This document shows, in pieces, positions 7,252-16,475 of a stretch of DNA of 16,475 bases. The notes under the pieces are model-generated. The model ran no database searches and had not been told where the DNA came from. It was given only the letters and a program-made list of their open reading frames with translations. The stretch's first letter is position 1. Each line of letters opens with the position of its first letter. Both the position numbers and the translations under genes were made by a program. Origin of the DNA: WS-9 sp036274595 (GTDB taxonomy: Bacteria > Eisenbacteria > RBG-16-71-46 > SZUA-252); the NCBI GenBank assembly GCA_036274595.1, contig DASUFL010000070.1:1-16475 (forward strand). The letters are read 5' to 3'.

Positions 7252-9348
7252 ATGAAAACTTCCGAACCCTCAATATCCGAAGCGCTTGCGAGCGCGTTCG
7301 AGCGCCTCGAGCGGCGCCTGCCGGCGTTCGAGCGCCGCGCCGGCCAGCTCACGATGGCGGGGCTGTGGGAGACCGTCCTCGACCGGGGCGGCGTGCTCGC
7401 GGTCGAGGCGCCCACCGGCATCGGGAAATCGCTCGCCTATCTCGTGCCCGCGCTCCTTCGCCGCCGCGTCGGTTGCGGACCCATCCTCGTCAGCACGCAC
7501 ACGAAAGCGCTCCAAGACCAGCTCTTGACGCGCGACGCGCCGCTCGCCGCCTCGGCCATCGGATCGTCGTTTCGCGGCGCCATTCTCAAGGGGCGCGCGG
7601 GCTACCTCTGCCGCCGGCGCGCCGCATCGCGATTCGCGCAGCGGCGCCTCTTCGCCGGAGCTCACGCGGACGAATCGATGCTCGACGCGCTCGAGGCCTG
7701 GGTCGACCGCACGGCGACCGGAGACCTCGACGAGCTGCGCGATGAGGGGATCGAGGTTCCGGCCTCGCTCCTCGCCGAGATCGCCTCCGATCCCCTGTTC
7801 TGCTCGGGGTCGGGATGCGACCCGGGCGGCGGGTGCTTCGCCAAGGCCGCCCGGCGCGAGGCGAGGCGCTCCGATCTCGTCATCGTGAATCACGCGCTCC
7901 TCCTCTCCGATCCCGGGCTCCGCGCGACCCTCCTCGCCGAATCGGGGGCGTTGATCCTCGACGAGGCGCACCAGATCGAGCGCGTGGCGCGCGAGCAGCT
8001 CGGCGTGTCGCTCGGCGTGCGCGATCTGGCCCGGCTCGCGGCACGCACCGATGCGCGGAGCGGAGCGCTCAAGCTTCTCGCCCGGACGATCCGGCGCGGG
8101 AAAGGGGCGTCCGTCACGGAGCGCATCGTGACCGCGGATCAGGCCATCCGGCCGGTCCTCGATCACGCCGCGGCGCTCTCGCGCGATCTGGAGGCGATCC
8201 TCCCGCCCGGGGCCAGCTCGGCGCGGCTCACGCGCGACGACGATCTCGCGGCCATCAGCCCGGTCGCGCTCGACCTCCTTCTGACCTCCGCCGCGGCGCT
8301 CAACCGCGCGCTCGAGCGCGTCGTCGGATCGGCCGAATCCGAAACGGGGGGCGCGTTCCGCCCCGAGGCGTCCGAAGCGATCGACGAGGTGCGCGCGCGC
8401 CACGCCGCGTGGCTCGAAGTGGAGCAGGCGATCCGCGCGGTCACGAACCTCGAGGACCGGGGTGCGGCGTTCTACGTGGACAAGGACGAGCGCGGCTCTC
8501 CGCGCTGGAACAAGAGGCCGCTCGAGGTGGGAGTGCCGCTTAGGTCGCAGCTCTTCGAGGCGAGCGCGTGCACGCTCCTCACCTCCGCCACGCTCACGCC
8601 GGGATCGGACTTCGAGCCGTTCCTCGCGTCGATCGGTCTCGCCCTGGACGAGGTGGAGACGGCGGCGCTCCCGAGCCCGTTCCCGCTCGAGCGCCAGGTG
8701 CGCACGGCGGTCCTCGACGGTCCCGATCCGACGCGCCCCGGCTTCGTCGAGCAGCTCTCGTCGCTGGTCGTCGACCTGGCGTCGACGACGCGGCGGAACG
8801 TGCTCGTGCTCCTCACCTCGTATCAGATGCTCGAGCAGGTGGCGTCGCGCGTGCGCGCTCCGCTCGCCGCGGCCGGCGTGCCGCTCTTCAAGCAGACGCC
8901 CGGCGAGGGCGCGGCGTCCCTGGCGCGCGAGTTCCGCGCGACCGAAGGGGCCGTGCTCCTGGGTGCCGCGTCCTTCTGGGAGGGGGTGGACTTTCCCGGC
9001 GCCGCGCTCGAGGTGCTCGTCATCGCGCGGCTCCCGTTCCCGGTTCCGACCGATCCTCTCGTGATGGCGCGGTCGGAGTCGATCGAGGCGCGCGGCGGCG
9101 ACGCGTTCCGCGAGCTGATGCTCCCGGAGGCGGTGCTCCGCTTCCGCCAGGGCGTCGGACGGCTCATCCGGACCGCGGAGGATCGCGGCGCCGTGGTCGT
9201 CGTCGACTCGCGCATCGCGCGCGCCGGCTACCGCGCGCGCTTTCTCTCCACGCTGCCCCATCCCCCCTTGATCGACCACTCGGCCGAGGGCGTGGCGTCG
9301 CACGTGCGGCAATGGCTGGTCCGGGAGGAGGCGTCGTGTCCCGCGTGA
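7252..9348 (+). CDS. dinG: DinG/YoaA-type iron-sulfur DEAH helicase
   Basis: This is a superfamily 2 helicase of the XPD/DinG group, expected to unwind DNA 5'-to-3' and act on R-loops, D-loops or stalled forks. Numbered from ATG 7252 it has 698 residues, near E. coli DinG (716). Walker A is APTGIGKS with Lys59, and the DEAH box is at residues 237-240. Four cysteines for a 4Fe-4S cluster lie at 120, 184, 189 and 195; the C-x4-C-x5-C spacing matches E. coli DinG. Later motifs include LLTSATL, FWEGVDFPG, LPFPVPTDP and QGVGRLIR. No exonuclease domain is attached. The start is uncertain: TTG 7237 would add five residues but directly abuts GGAGG at 7232-7236, and ATG 7252 is 15 nt from it. I prefer the ATG. 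The 3' end overlaps hutH by 13 nt. DinG versus YoaA cannot be separated by eye. Confidence 0.92.
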   Translation: MKTSEPSISEALASAFERLERRLPAFERRAGQLTMAGLWETVLDRGGVLAVEAPTGIGKSLAYLVPALLRRRVGCGPILVSTHTKALQDQLLTRDAPLAASAIGSSFRGAILKGRAGYLCRRRAASRFAQRRLFAGAHADESMLDALEAWVDRTATGDLDELRDEGIEVPASLLAEIASDPLFCSGSGCDPGGGCFAKAARREARRSDLVIVNHALLLSDPGLRATLLAESGALILDEAHQIERVAREQLGVSLGVRDLARLAARTDARSGALKLLARTIRRGKGASVTERIVTADQAIRPVLDHAAALSRDLEAILPPGASSARLTRDDDLAAISPVALDLLLTSAAALNRALERVVGSAESETGGAFRPEASEAIDEVRARHAAWLEVEQAIRAVTNLEDRGAAFYVDKDERGSPRWNKRPLEVGVPLRSQLFEASACTLLTSATLTPGSDFEPFLASIGLALDEVETAALPSPFPLERQVRTAVLDGPDPTRPGFVEQLSSLVVDLASTTRRNVLVLLTSYQMLEQVASRVRAPLAAAGVPLFKQTPGEGAASLAREFRATEGAVLLGAASFWEGVDFPGAALEVLVIARLPFPVPTDPLVMARSESIEARGGDAFRELMLPEAVLRFRQGVGRLIRTAEDRGAVVVVDSRIARAGYRARFLSTLPHPPLIDHSAEGVASHVRQWLVREEASCPA
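9323..9330 (+). promoter_or_regulatory. ribosome binding site of hutH
   Basis: GGGAGGAG lies inside the end of dinG, 5 nt before GTG 9336. It decides the hutH start over the next in-frame GTG at 9345 and over the long upstream open extension of that frame, which is only a shadow of dinG. Confidence 0.7.
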
Positions 9349-10871
9349 CCTCCGCCAGGACGGTGACGGTCGGCGGGATCCCGCTCGACTTCGGCCAGCT
9401 GGAGCTCATCGCCTCGGGAGCGCCGGCCAAGCTCGCCCCGGAGGCACGGTCGCGGATGGAGCCCTCGCGCTCGCTGATTCAGCGCGCGGCGCACGGCGCG
9501 GCACCGGTCTACGGCGTGAACACAGGCTTTGGCGCGCTCAAGTCGGTCCGGATCCCGGAGGAGGACGTCGAGCGGCTGCAGGCGAATCTCCTCCGCAGCC
9601 ACGCGGCCGGCATGGGGCCGGAGCTCGAGCCCAGGGCGGTGCGGCTCATGCTCGCGCTTCGCGCCCACTCGCTCGCGCTCGGCGCGAGCGGCGTCCGCGT
9701 GGAGCTGGTCGAGCGGCTCCTCGCCATGCTCGAGAAGGACTGCTTGCCGGTCGTGCCCAGCCGCGGATCGCTGGGCGCGAGCGGCGATCTCATTCCGCTC
9801 GCGCACCTGGCGCTCGGAATCATCGGGGAGGGGGAGATCCGTCGTCATGGCGCGGTGGAGCCCGCCGCGTCCGCACTCGCGGAGGCGGGCCTCGGTCCGA
9901 TCGCGCTCCAGGCGAAGGAAGGGCTCGCGCTGATCAACGGCACGCAGGCGGCGACCGCGCTCGGCGTGCTGGCGCTCCTCGAGAGCGCGCGCGTGATGCG
10001 CGCGGCGCACGCGGCCTGCGCGCTCTCGATCGAGGCGCTCTGCGGGTCGGTGAAGCCCTTCGATCCCCGCGTCCACGCGCTCCGTCCGCACCGGGGCCAG
10101 CACGACTCGGCGGCGGCGATCCGAGGGCTCCTCGAGGGGAGCGGCATCCTCGCATCGCACGCGAGCTGCGGCCGGGTGCAGGACCCCTACTCGTTCCGCT
10201 GCGCGCCGCAGGTGCTCGGCGCCTCGCTCGACGCGCTCCGCTTCGCGCGCGAAGCGATCCAAACCGAAGTGAACAGCGTGACCGACAACCCGCTCTGCTT
10301 CACCGATCCCGACGAGGTGGTCTCGGCGGGGAACTTCCACGGACAGCCCGTGGCGCAGGCGCTCGACTTCCTCGCGATCGGGATGGCCGAGGTCGGATCG
10401 ATCGCCGAGCGGCGCTCATTCCTGCTCCTCGACGCCGGCATGAGCGGACTGCCCCCGTTCCTGAGCCGTAGCGCGGGGCTCGGCTCGGGGCTCATGATCG
10501 TCCAGTACCTCCAGGCGTCGCTCGTGAGCGAGAACCGGATGCTCGCGCATCCCGCGTGCACGGATACCATCACGACGTCGGCGGGGCAGGAGGACCACGT
10601 CAGCATGGCGATGCACGCCGCGGTCAAGGGGCTCGCGCTCGTCCGCAACGTGCGACGGATCGTGGCGGCGGAGCTCCTCGTCGCGGCGCAGGGGATCGAG
10701 TTCCGCCGCCCGCTCCGCTCGAGCGACGCCCTCGAGGCGCTCCATCGCGGCATTCGCGATCGCGTGCCGCCGCTCGACGAGGATCGCCGTCAGGATCAGG
10801 ATCTGGCCGCGCTCGATCGGTGGATCGAAGACGACGGCGTAGCGCTCGCCGCGCGCGTTCCGGAGCTCTAG
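9336..10871 (+). CDS. hutH: histidine ammonia-lyase (histidase) HutH
   Basis: HutH removes ammonia from L-histidine to give trans-urocanate (EC 4.3.1.3), the first step of cytoplasmic histidine breakdown. The 511-residue length is normal for the family. The Ala148-Ser149-Gly150 triad in GSLGASGDL cyclises to the electrophilic MIO cofactor, and the YGVNTGFG motif supplies catalytic Tyr59. The Ser-His pair in LRSHAAGMG is the histidase version of the substrate-selectivity site; tyrosine and phenylalanine lyases usually carry His-Leu or Phe-Leu there. A downstream VNSVTDNPL segment, a QEDHVSM segment and the following hutU and hutI genes support the call. Translation starts at GTG 9336, inside the end of dinG, so hutH expression is probably coupled to the helicase gene. 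No separate promoter is evident upstream. Confidence 0.96.
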   Translation: MSRVTSARTVTVGGIPLDFGQLELIASGAPAKLAPEARSRMEPSRSLIQRAAHGAAPVYGVNTGFGALKSVRIPEEDVERLQANLLRSHAAGMGPELEPRAVRLMLALRAHSLALGASGVRVELVERLLAMLEKDCLPVVPSRGSLGASGDLIPLAHLALGIIGEGEIRRHGAVEPAASALAEAGLGPIALQAKEGLALINGTQAATALGVLALLESARVMRAAHAACALSIEALCGSVKPFDPRVHALRPHRGQHDSAAAIRGLLEGSGILASHASCGRVQDPYSFRCAPQVLGASLDALRFAREAIQTEVNSVTDNPLCFTDPDEVVSAGNFHGQPVAQALDFLAIGMAEVGSIAERRSFLLLDAGMSGLPPFLSRSAGLGSGLMIVQYLQASLVSENRMLAHPACTDTITTSAGQEDHVSMAMHAAVKGLALVRNVRRIVAAELLVAAQGIEFRRPLRSSDALEALHRGIRDRVPPLDEDRRQDQDLAALDRWIEDDGVALAARVPEL

Positions 10872-10896
10872 CGTGGCGCGCCCGTCCGGGCCGCCG

Positions 10897-10905
10897 AAGG
10901 AGGAA
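10897..10905 (+). promoter_or_regulatory. ribosome binding site of hutU
   Basis: AAGGAGGAA is a near-perfect Shine-Dalgarno sequence ending 6 nt before ATG 10912. It places the hutU start there and not at the in-frame GTG 10873, which would add 13 residues and has no such site. Confidence 0.75.
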
Positions 10906-10911
10906 GGCCGC

Positions 10912-12612
<1,701 letters not shown>

Positions 12613-12637
12613 CGCGACCCAGGAGCGCGGCGGGCCG

Positions 12638-13933
12638 ATGCCGGACCGAGGCCGCGTGAGGGCCGACCTCCTCGTCCACTCCGCGGCGCAGCTCATCACG
12701 GCGCCCCCCGGGACGAAGCCCCTCGTCGGCGCCGATCTCGACCGGCCGATCCTGATCGAGGGCGCGGCCATCGCCGTGGCCGGGGAGCGGATCGCGGCGG
12801 TCGGCACGACCCAGGAGATCCTCGCCGCCTATCCGGAGCGCGAGGCGGCGCGGGTGCTCGACGCGCGGGGACGCCTGATCGCGCCCGGCTACATCGATCC
12901 CCACACGCACCTTCCCTTCGCCGGCATGCGCGAGATGGAGTTCGACGCGCGGGCCCGCGGGGAGTCGTACGAATCGATCGCCGCCAAGGGGGGCGGCATC
13001 CGCGCGAGCGTGCGCCACCTCCGCTCGATCGACGAGGCCGCGCTGGCCGATCGCGTGACGGCGCGCCTCGGCACCCTCCTGCGCCAGGGGATCACGACGG
13101 TCGAGGCGAAGAGCGGCTACGGCCTCTCGCCCGACAGCGAGACGAAGCAGCTCCGGGCGCTTCGCGCCGCCCAGTCGAGATCGCCGGTCGAGATCGTGCC
13201 GACGTTCCTCGGCGCGCACGACATTCCGGAGGACTACCGCGATCGGCGGTCGGCCTACGTCGATCTCCTGACCGGCACGATGATTCCCGAGGTCGCGAAG
13301 GCGGGACTGGCCCGCTTCTGCGACGTATGGTGCGACGTCGGGATTTACACGGTCGAGGAGTCGCGGGCGATCCTTCTCGCGGGGAAGGCCCACGGGCTCC
13401 TGCCCAAGCTCCATGCGGACGAGCTGGGGGACGCGGGCGCCGCCGCGCTCGCCGCGGAGGTGGGCGCCATGTCCGCGGACCATCTTCTCTTCGCGTCCGA
13501 CGCGGGGCTCCTTGCGATGGCCCAGGCGGGCGTGATCGCGGTCCTGCTCCCCGGCACGGCGTTCACGCTCGGGCTGCCGTACGCCCGGGCCCGGTGGATG
13601 GTGGAGCATGGGCTCGCGATTGCTCTCGCGACCGACTTCAATCCCGGGAGCACGATGTCCTCCTCGATGTCGCTCGCCCTCACGCTCGCCGTCACGCAGA
13701 TGAAGCTGAGCCCGGCCGAGGCCTGGATGGCGGCGACGGCCAACGCGGCGTCCGCCATCGGCGAGGGGGGGCGGATTGGCCGGATCCAGCCAGGATTCCA
13801 GGCCGACTTCTGCCTCTTCGACGCGTCGGACTACCGGCACATCCCCTACCACTACGGGCAGGAGCACCTCCATGCCGTGGTCAAGCGCGGGCGGGTCGCG
13901 CTGGAGGGCGCCGAAGCTTGGACTTGCACATGA
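12638..13933 (+). CDS. hutI: imidazolonepropionase HutI
   Basis: HutI hydrolyses 4-imidazolone-5-propionate to N-formimino-L-glutamate (EC 3.5.2.7). It is a metal-dependent amidohydrolase. From ATG 12638 the protein has 431 residues, slightly above the usual 405-420. Metal ligands are visible as His89 and His91 in DPHTH, His259 in LHADE and Asp333 in ATDFNPG, with Glu262 and His282 also placed as in the Bacillus enzyme. Substrate-loop segments such as KSGYGL and the TFLGAHDIP stretch are conserved. The start could also be GTG 12656, six codons later; AGGAG at 12621-12625 is rather distant from the ATG. The frame stays open back to 12374, but that region is the hutU gene read in another frame. 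It lies 25 nt after hutU and 90 nt before ftcD. Confidence 0.96.
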   Translation: MPDRGRVRADLLVHSAAQLITAPPGTKPLVGADLDRPILIEGAAIAVAGERIAAVGTTQEILAAYPEREAARVLDARGRLIAPGYIDPHTHLPFAGMREMEFDARARGESYESIAAKGGGIRASVRHLRSIDEAALADRVTARLGTLLRQGITTVEAKSGYGLSPDSETKQLRALRAAQSRSPVEIVPTFLGAHDIPEDYRDRRSAYVDLLTGTMIPEVAKAGLARFCDVWCDVGIYTVEESRAILLAGKAHGLLPKLHADELGDAGAAALAAEVGAMSADHLLFASDAGLLAMAQAGVIAVLLPGTAFTLGLPYARARWMVEHGLAIALATDFNPGSTMSSSMSLALTLAVTQMKLSPAEAWMAATANAASAIGEGGRIGRIQPGFQADFCLFDASDYRHIPYHYGQEHLHAVVKRGRVALEGAEAWTCT

Positions 13934-14023
13934 GGTTTCGTTCGTAAGACCCTGATTTCAAGCCGCTTTCGTAGGGGTGCGACCTCCCCCGAGCGCTTCC
14001 GCGCCAACCCATGAGGAGAGCTT
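13934..14023 (+). other. intergenic region hutI-ftcD, AT-richer leader
   Basis: This 90-nt gap is the longest in the hut block and visibly richer in A and T than its surroundings. It ends with a good ribosome site, GAGGAG at 14013-14018, 5 nt before the ftcD ATG. A weak hairpin could form between GGGGT (13974-13978) and ACC-T-CCCC (13982-13989). No convincing promoter was found: TTGCAC at 13924-13929 and TAAGAC at 13945-13950 are only 15 nt apart and match poorly. No T-tract terminator is present. Confidence 0.4.
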
Positions 14024-15568
14024 ATGAACGAGCTGGTGGAGTGCGTCCCCAACTTCAGCGAGGGGCGCAATAAGTCTTTAGTTCAGGCCCTGGTTGCCGA
14101 AATTTCGCGTGACCGGTCGATCCGATTGCTCGATCAGGAGATGAACGCGGATCACCACCGTTCCGTGGTCACATTTGTGGGCGAGCCGGAGGCCGTGCTG
14201 GAGGCTGCGCTGAGAGGTGTCCGGAAGGCGGCCGAGTTGATCGACCTGCGGCAGCATCGGGGCGAGCATCCGCGCATGGGAGCGACGGACGTGCTTCCGT
14301 TCGTGCCGGTCGGCTCGACCACGCTCGAGCGCTGCGTGGCTCTGGCGCGCCAGGCGGGTGAGCGGATCGGACAGGAGCTCGGCATTCCGGTCTATCTGTA
14401 CGAGGCGGCCGCGACGCGTCCGTCGCGGCAGAACCTGGCCGACGTGCGCCGGGGCGAGTTCGAAGGCATCGCGGCGACGATCGGGACCGATCCCGAGCGG
14501 GCGCCCGACTTCGGGCCGCGCGCCGTCCATCCGTCGGCCGGCGCGATCGCCGTCGGCGCGAGGCTTCCGCTGCTCGCGTTCAACGTGAATCTCGGGACGC
14601 GCGACGTGGAGGTGGCGAAGAAGATCGCGAAGGCCATCCGGTTCCAGTCGGGGGGCCTCCGGTACGTGAAGGCGCTCGGGTTCGAGCTGACGGAGCGCGG
14701 CATCGTTCAGGTGTCCATGAACCTCGTGAACACGTGGGGGACTCCGGTCCATCGCGTGTTCGCGCTCATCAAGGACGAGGCGGAGCGCTACGGCGTTCCG
14801 ATCGTGGGGAGCGAGGTGGTGGGGCTCGTGTGCCAGGACGCGCTGCTGGATGTCGCGGAGCACGCGCTCCGGCTCGAGAACTTCTCGCGGCAGCAGGTGC
14901 TCGAGAACCGGCTCGCCACCCCCGTCGGCGCGGCGGAGCTCGGTCTTCCCGAGTTCCTGGGCTCGGTGTCGTCCTCCGAGCCGACGCCCGGGGGAGGCTC
15001 GGTCTCGGCGCTCGCGGGCTCTCTGGGCTCGGCGCTCGGGACGATGGTCGCCCGGCTCACGATCGGGAAGAAGCGGTACGCCGAGCACGAGGAGGAGATG
15101 CGCCGCGTGGAGCGCTCGCTCGAGGGGCTCCAGGGGGAGCTCTTCGATCTCGTGTCGGAGGACGCCCGGGCGTACGACGCGTTCGTCCTGGCGAGGAAGA
15201 TGTCGCAGCGGACGCCGGAAGAGGTCGCGTCGCGCGCCAAGGCCATGGCCGAGGCGGCGCGGAACGCGGCGCTCGTTCCCATGCGCACGGCGGAGACCTG
15301 CGTGCGCGTGCTCGCGGAGCTCGTGACCGTCGCGACGACCGGCAACGAGAACGCGGCGAGCGACGCCGGCGTCGCGGCCTGGCTCGCGCGCACCGGCGTG
15401 GAGGGCGGAGCGCTCAACGTGGCGATCAATCTCCCCGAGCTCGGGGAGGCGGACCGCGCCGATCTCGAGCGGCGGTCGGCGCGCGCGCGCCAGGAAGCGA
15501 CGGAGCTTCACCGGACGTGCGTGGAAGCAGTAGAGCGGCGCATCCAGGCCTCGATGGCGTCTTCGTGA
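14024..15568 (+). CDS. ftcD: bifunctional glutamate formimidoyltransferase / formimino-THF cyclodeaminase
   Basis: This fused enzyme moves the formimino group from N-formimino-L-glutamate to tetrahydrofolate (EC 2.1.2.5), releasing glutamate, and then cyclises 5-formimino-THF to 5,10-methenyl-THF plus ammonia (EC 4.3.1.4). The 514 residues are close to mammalian FTCD (541). Residues 1-about 300 are the two-part formiminotransferase, beginning with ECVPNFSEGRN and carrying catalytic His82 in GEHPRMGATD, the same number as in pig FTCD. Residues about 305-505 are the all-helical cyclodeaminase, with its folate loop PTPGGGSVSA at 320-329. Both halves look intact. It completes the hut pathway and explains the absence of a formiminoglutamase. 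The first 60 or so codons use many more A/T-ending codons than the rest, including a TTA at 14078-14080. Confidence 0.96.
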   Translation: MNELVECVPNFSEGRNKSLVQALVAEISRDRSIRLLDQEMNADHHRSVVTFVGEPEAVLEAALRGVRKAAELIDLRQHRGEHPRMGATDVLPFVPVGSTTLERCVALARQAGERIGQELGIPVYLYEAAATRPSRQNLADVRRGEFEGIAATIGTDPERAPDFGPRAVHPSAGAIAVGARLPLLAFNVNLGTRDVEVAKKIAKAIRFQSGGLRYVKALGFELTERGIVQVSMNLVNTWGTPVHRVFALIKDEAERYGVPIVGSEVVGLVCQDALLDVAEHALRLENFSRQQVLENRLATPVGAAELGLPEFLGSVSSSEPTPGGGSVSALAGSLGSALGTMVARLTIGKKRYAEHEEEMRRVERSLEGLQGELFDLVSEDARAYDAFVLARKMSQRTPEEVASRAKAMAEAARNAALVPMRTAETCVRVLAELVTVATTGNENAASDAGVAAWLARTGVEGGALNVAINLPELGEADRADLERRSARARQEATELHRTCVEAVERRIQASMASS

Positions 15569-15579
15569 CGCCGTCCTGG

Positions 15580-15607
15580 CCTTAGTGTAGCTGGTTCCGA
15601 GCTAAGG
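15580..15607 (+). promoter_or_regulatory. inverted repeat overlapping the ribosome site of the TPR gene
   Basis: CCTTAG (15580-15585) and CTAAGG (15602-15607) are perfect inverted arms. The right arm includes the start of the AAGGAG ribosome site used by GTG 15614. A nested alternative stem pairs TAGCT (15588-15592) with AGCTA (15600-15604) around a 7-nt loop. Folding could mask the ribosome site. The stems are short, so this may be chance. No T-run follows, so it is not a clear terminator for ftcD. Confidence 0.3.
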
Positions 15608-15613
15608 AGACGC

Positions 15614-16475
<862 letters not shown>

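Noticed and set aside
9336..10871. Phenylalanine or tyrosine ammonia-lyase in place of histidase
   Set aside because: The selectivity site reads Ser-His as in histidases, and hutU, hutI and ftcD follow directly.
13924..13950. Promoter before ftcD (TTGCAC, 15 nt, TAAGAC)
   Set aside because: The spacing is short and the -10 match is only three of six without the final T; not distinguishable from chance.
14078..15511. 477-codon open frame antisense to ftcD
   Set aside because: Same GC-driven effect; the sense strand codes for an FTCD with both active sites intact.
15560..15588. Promoter before the TPR gene (TAGTGT at 15583-15588)
   Set aside because: The -10-like box is fair, but the hexamer 17 nt upstream (TCTTCG) does not resemble a -35 box.

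Overview
The window is about 16.5 kb of very GC-rich DNA (roughly 70% by eye) from a diderm bacterium. Every gene I can support lies on the + strand, packed with short gaps or overlaps. Two secreted outer-membrane beta-barrel proteins, including an Omp85 protein, show a Gram-negative-type envelope. The gene style (GTG starts, GTGA overlaps, a long lineage-specific barrel, a fused FTCD) fits Candidatus Eisenbacteria, Gemmatimonadota or another FCB-like lineage. That placement is inference; no rRNA or other marker here settles it.

Layout. (1) 1-62: the 3' end of an unidentified gene, overlapping the next by 4 nt. (2) 59-3343: a 1,094-residue secreted outer-membrane barrel protein of unknown function. 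(3) 3343-5187: a TamA/BamA-like Omp85 protein overlapping it by 1 nt. (4) 5184-7205: a complete NAD-dependent DNA ligase (ligA), overlapping the Omp85 gene by 4 nt. (5) 7252-9348: a DinG-type iron-sulfur DEAH helicase. (6) 9336-15568: the histidine-utilisation genes hutH, hutU, hutI and ftcD. (7) 15614-end: a tetratricopeptide-like protein with a Pro/Ala-rich tail, cut by the window edge.

How they work together. HutH, HutU and HutI convert histidine through urocanate and imidazolonepropionate to N-formimino-L-glutamate. The fused formiminotransferase-cyclodeaminase then passes the formimino group to tetrahydrofolate, releasing glutamate and ammonia and giving 5,10-methenyl-THF. No HutG or HutF is present, so this is the folate-dependent branch, and it feeds one-carbon metabolism. 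The barrel and Omp85 genes may form an envelope pair. LigA and DinG are housekeeping replication/repair functions that sit between the envelope and histidine genes. DinG and HutH overlap by 13 nt and may be co-translated.

Regulation. The best candidate promoter is TTGACA-N17-TAGGGT at 7202-7230, across the ligA stop, with a perfect 14-bp palindrome in its spacer; it would drive dinG and the hut genes. No HutC/HutP-type regulator, histidine permease, terminator with a T-tract, CRISPR array, mobile element or tRNA/rRNA was seen. I found no clearly new system. The most unusual points are the palindrome-bearing promoter, the helicase-hutH coupling and the uncharacterised barrel/Omp85 pair.
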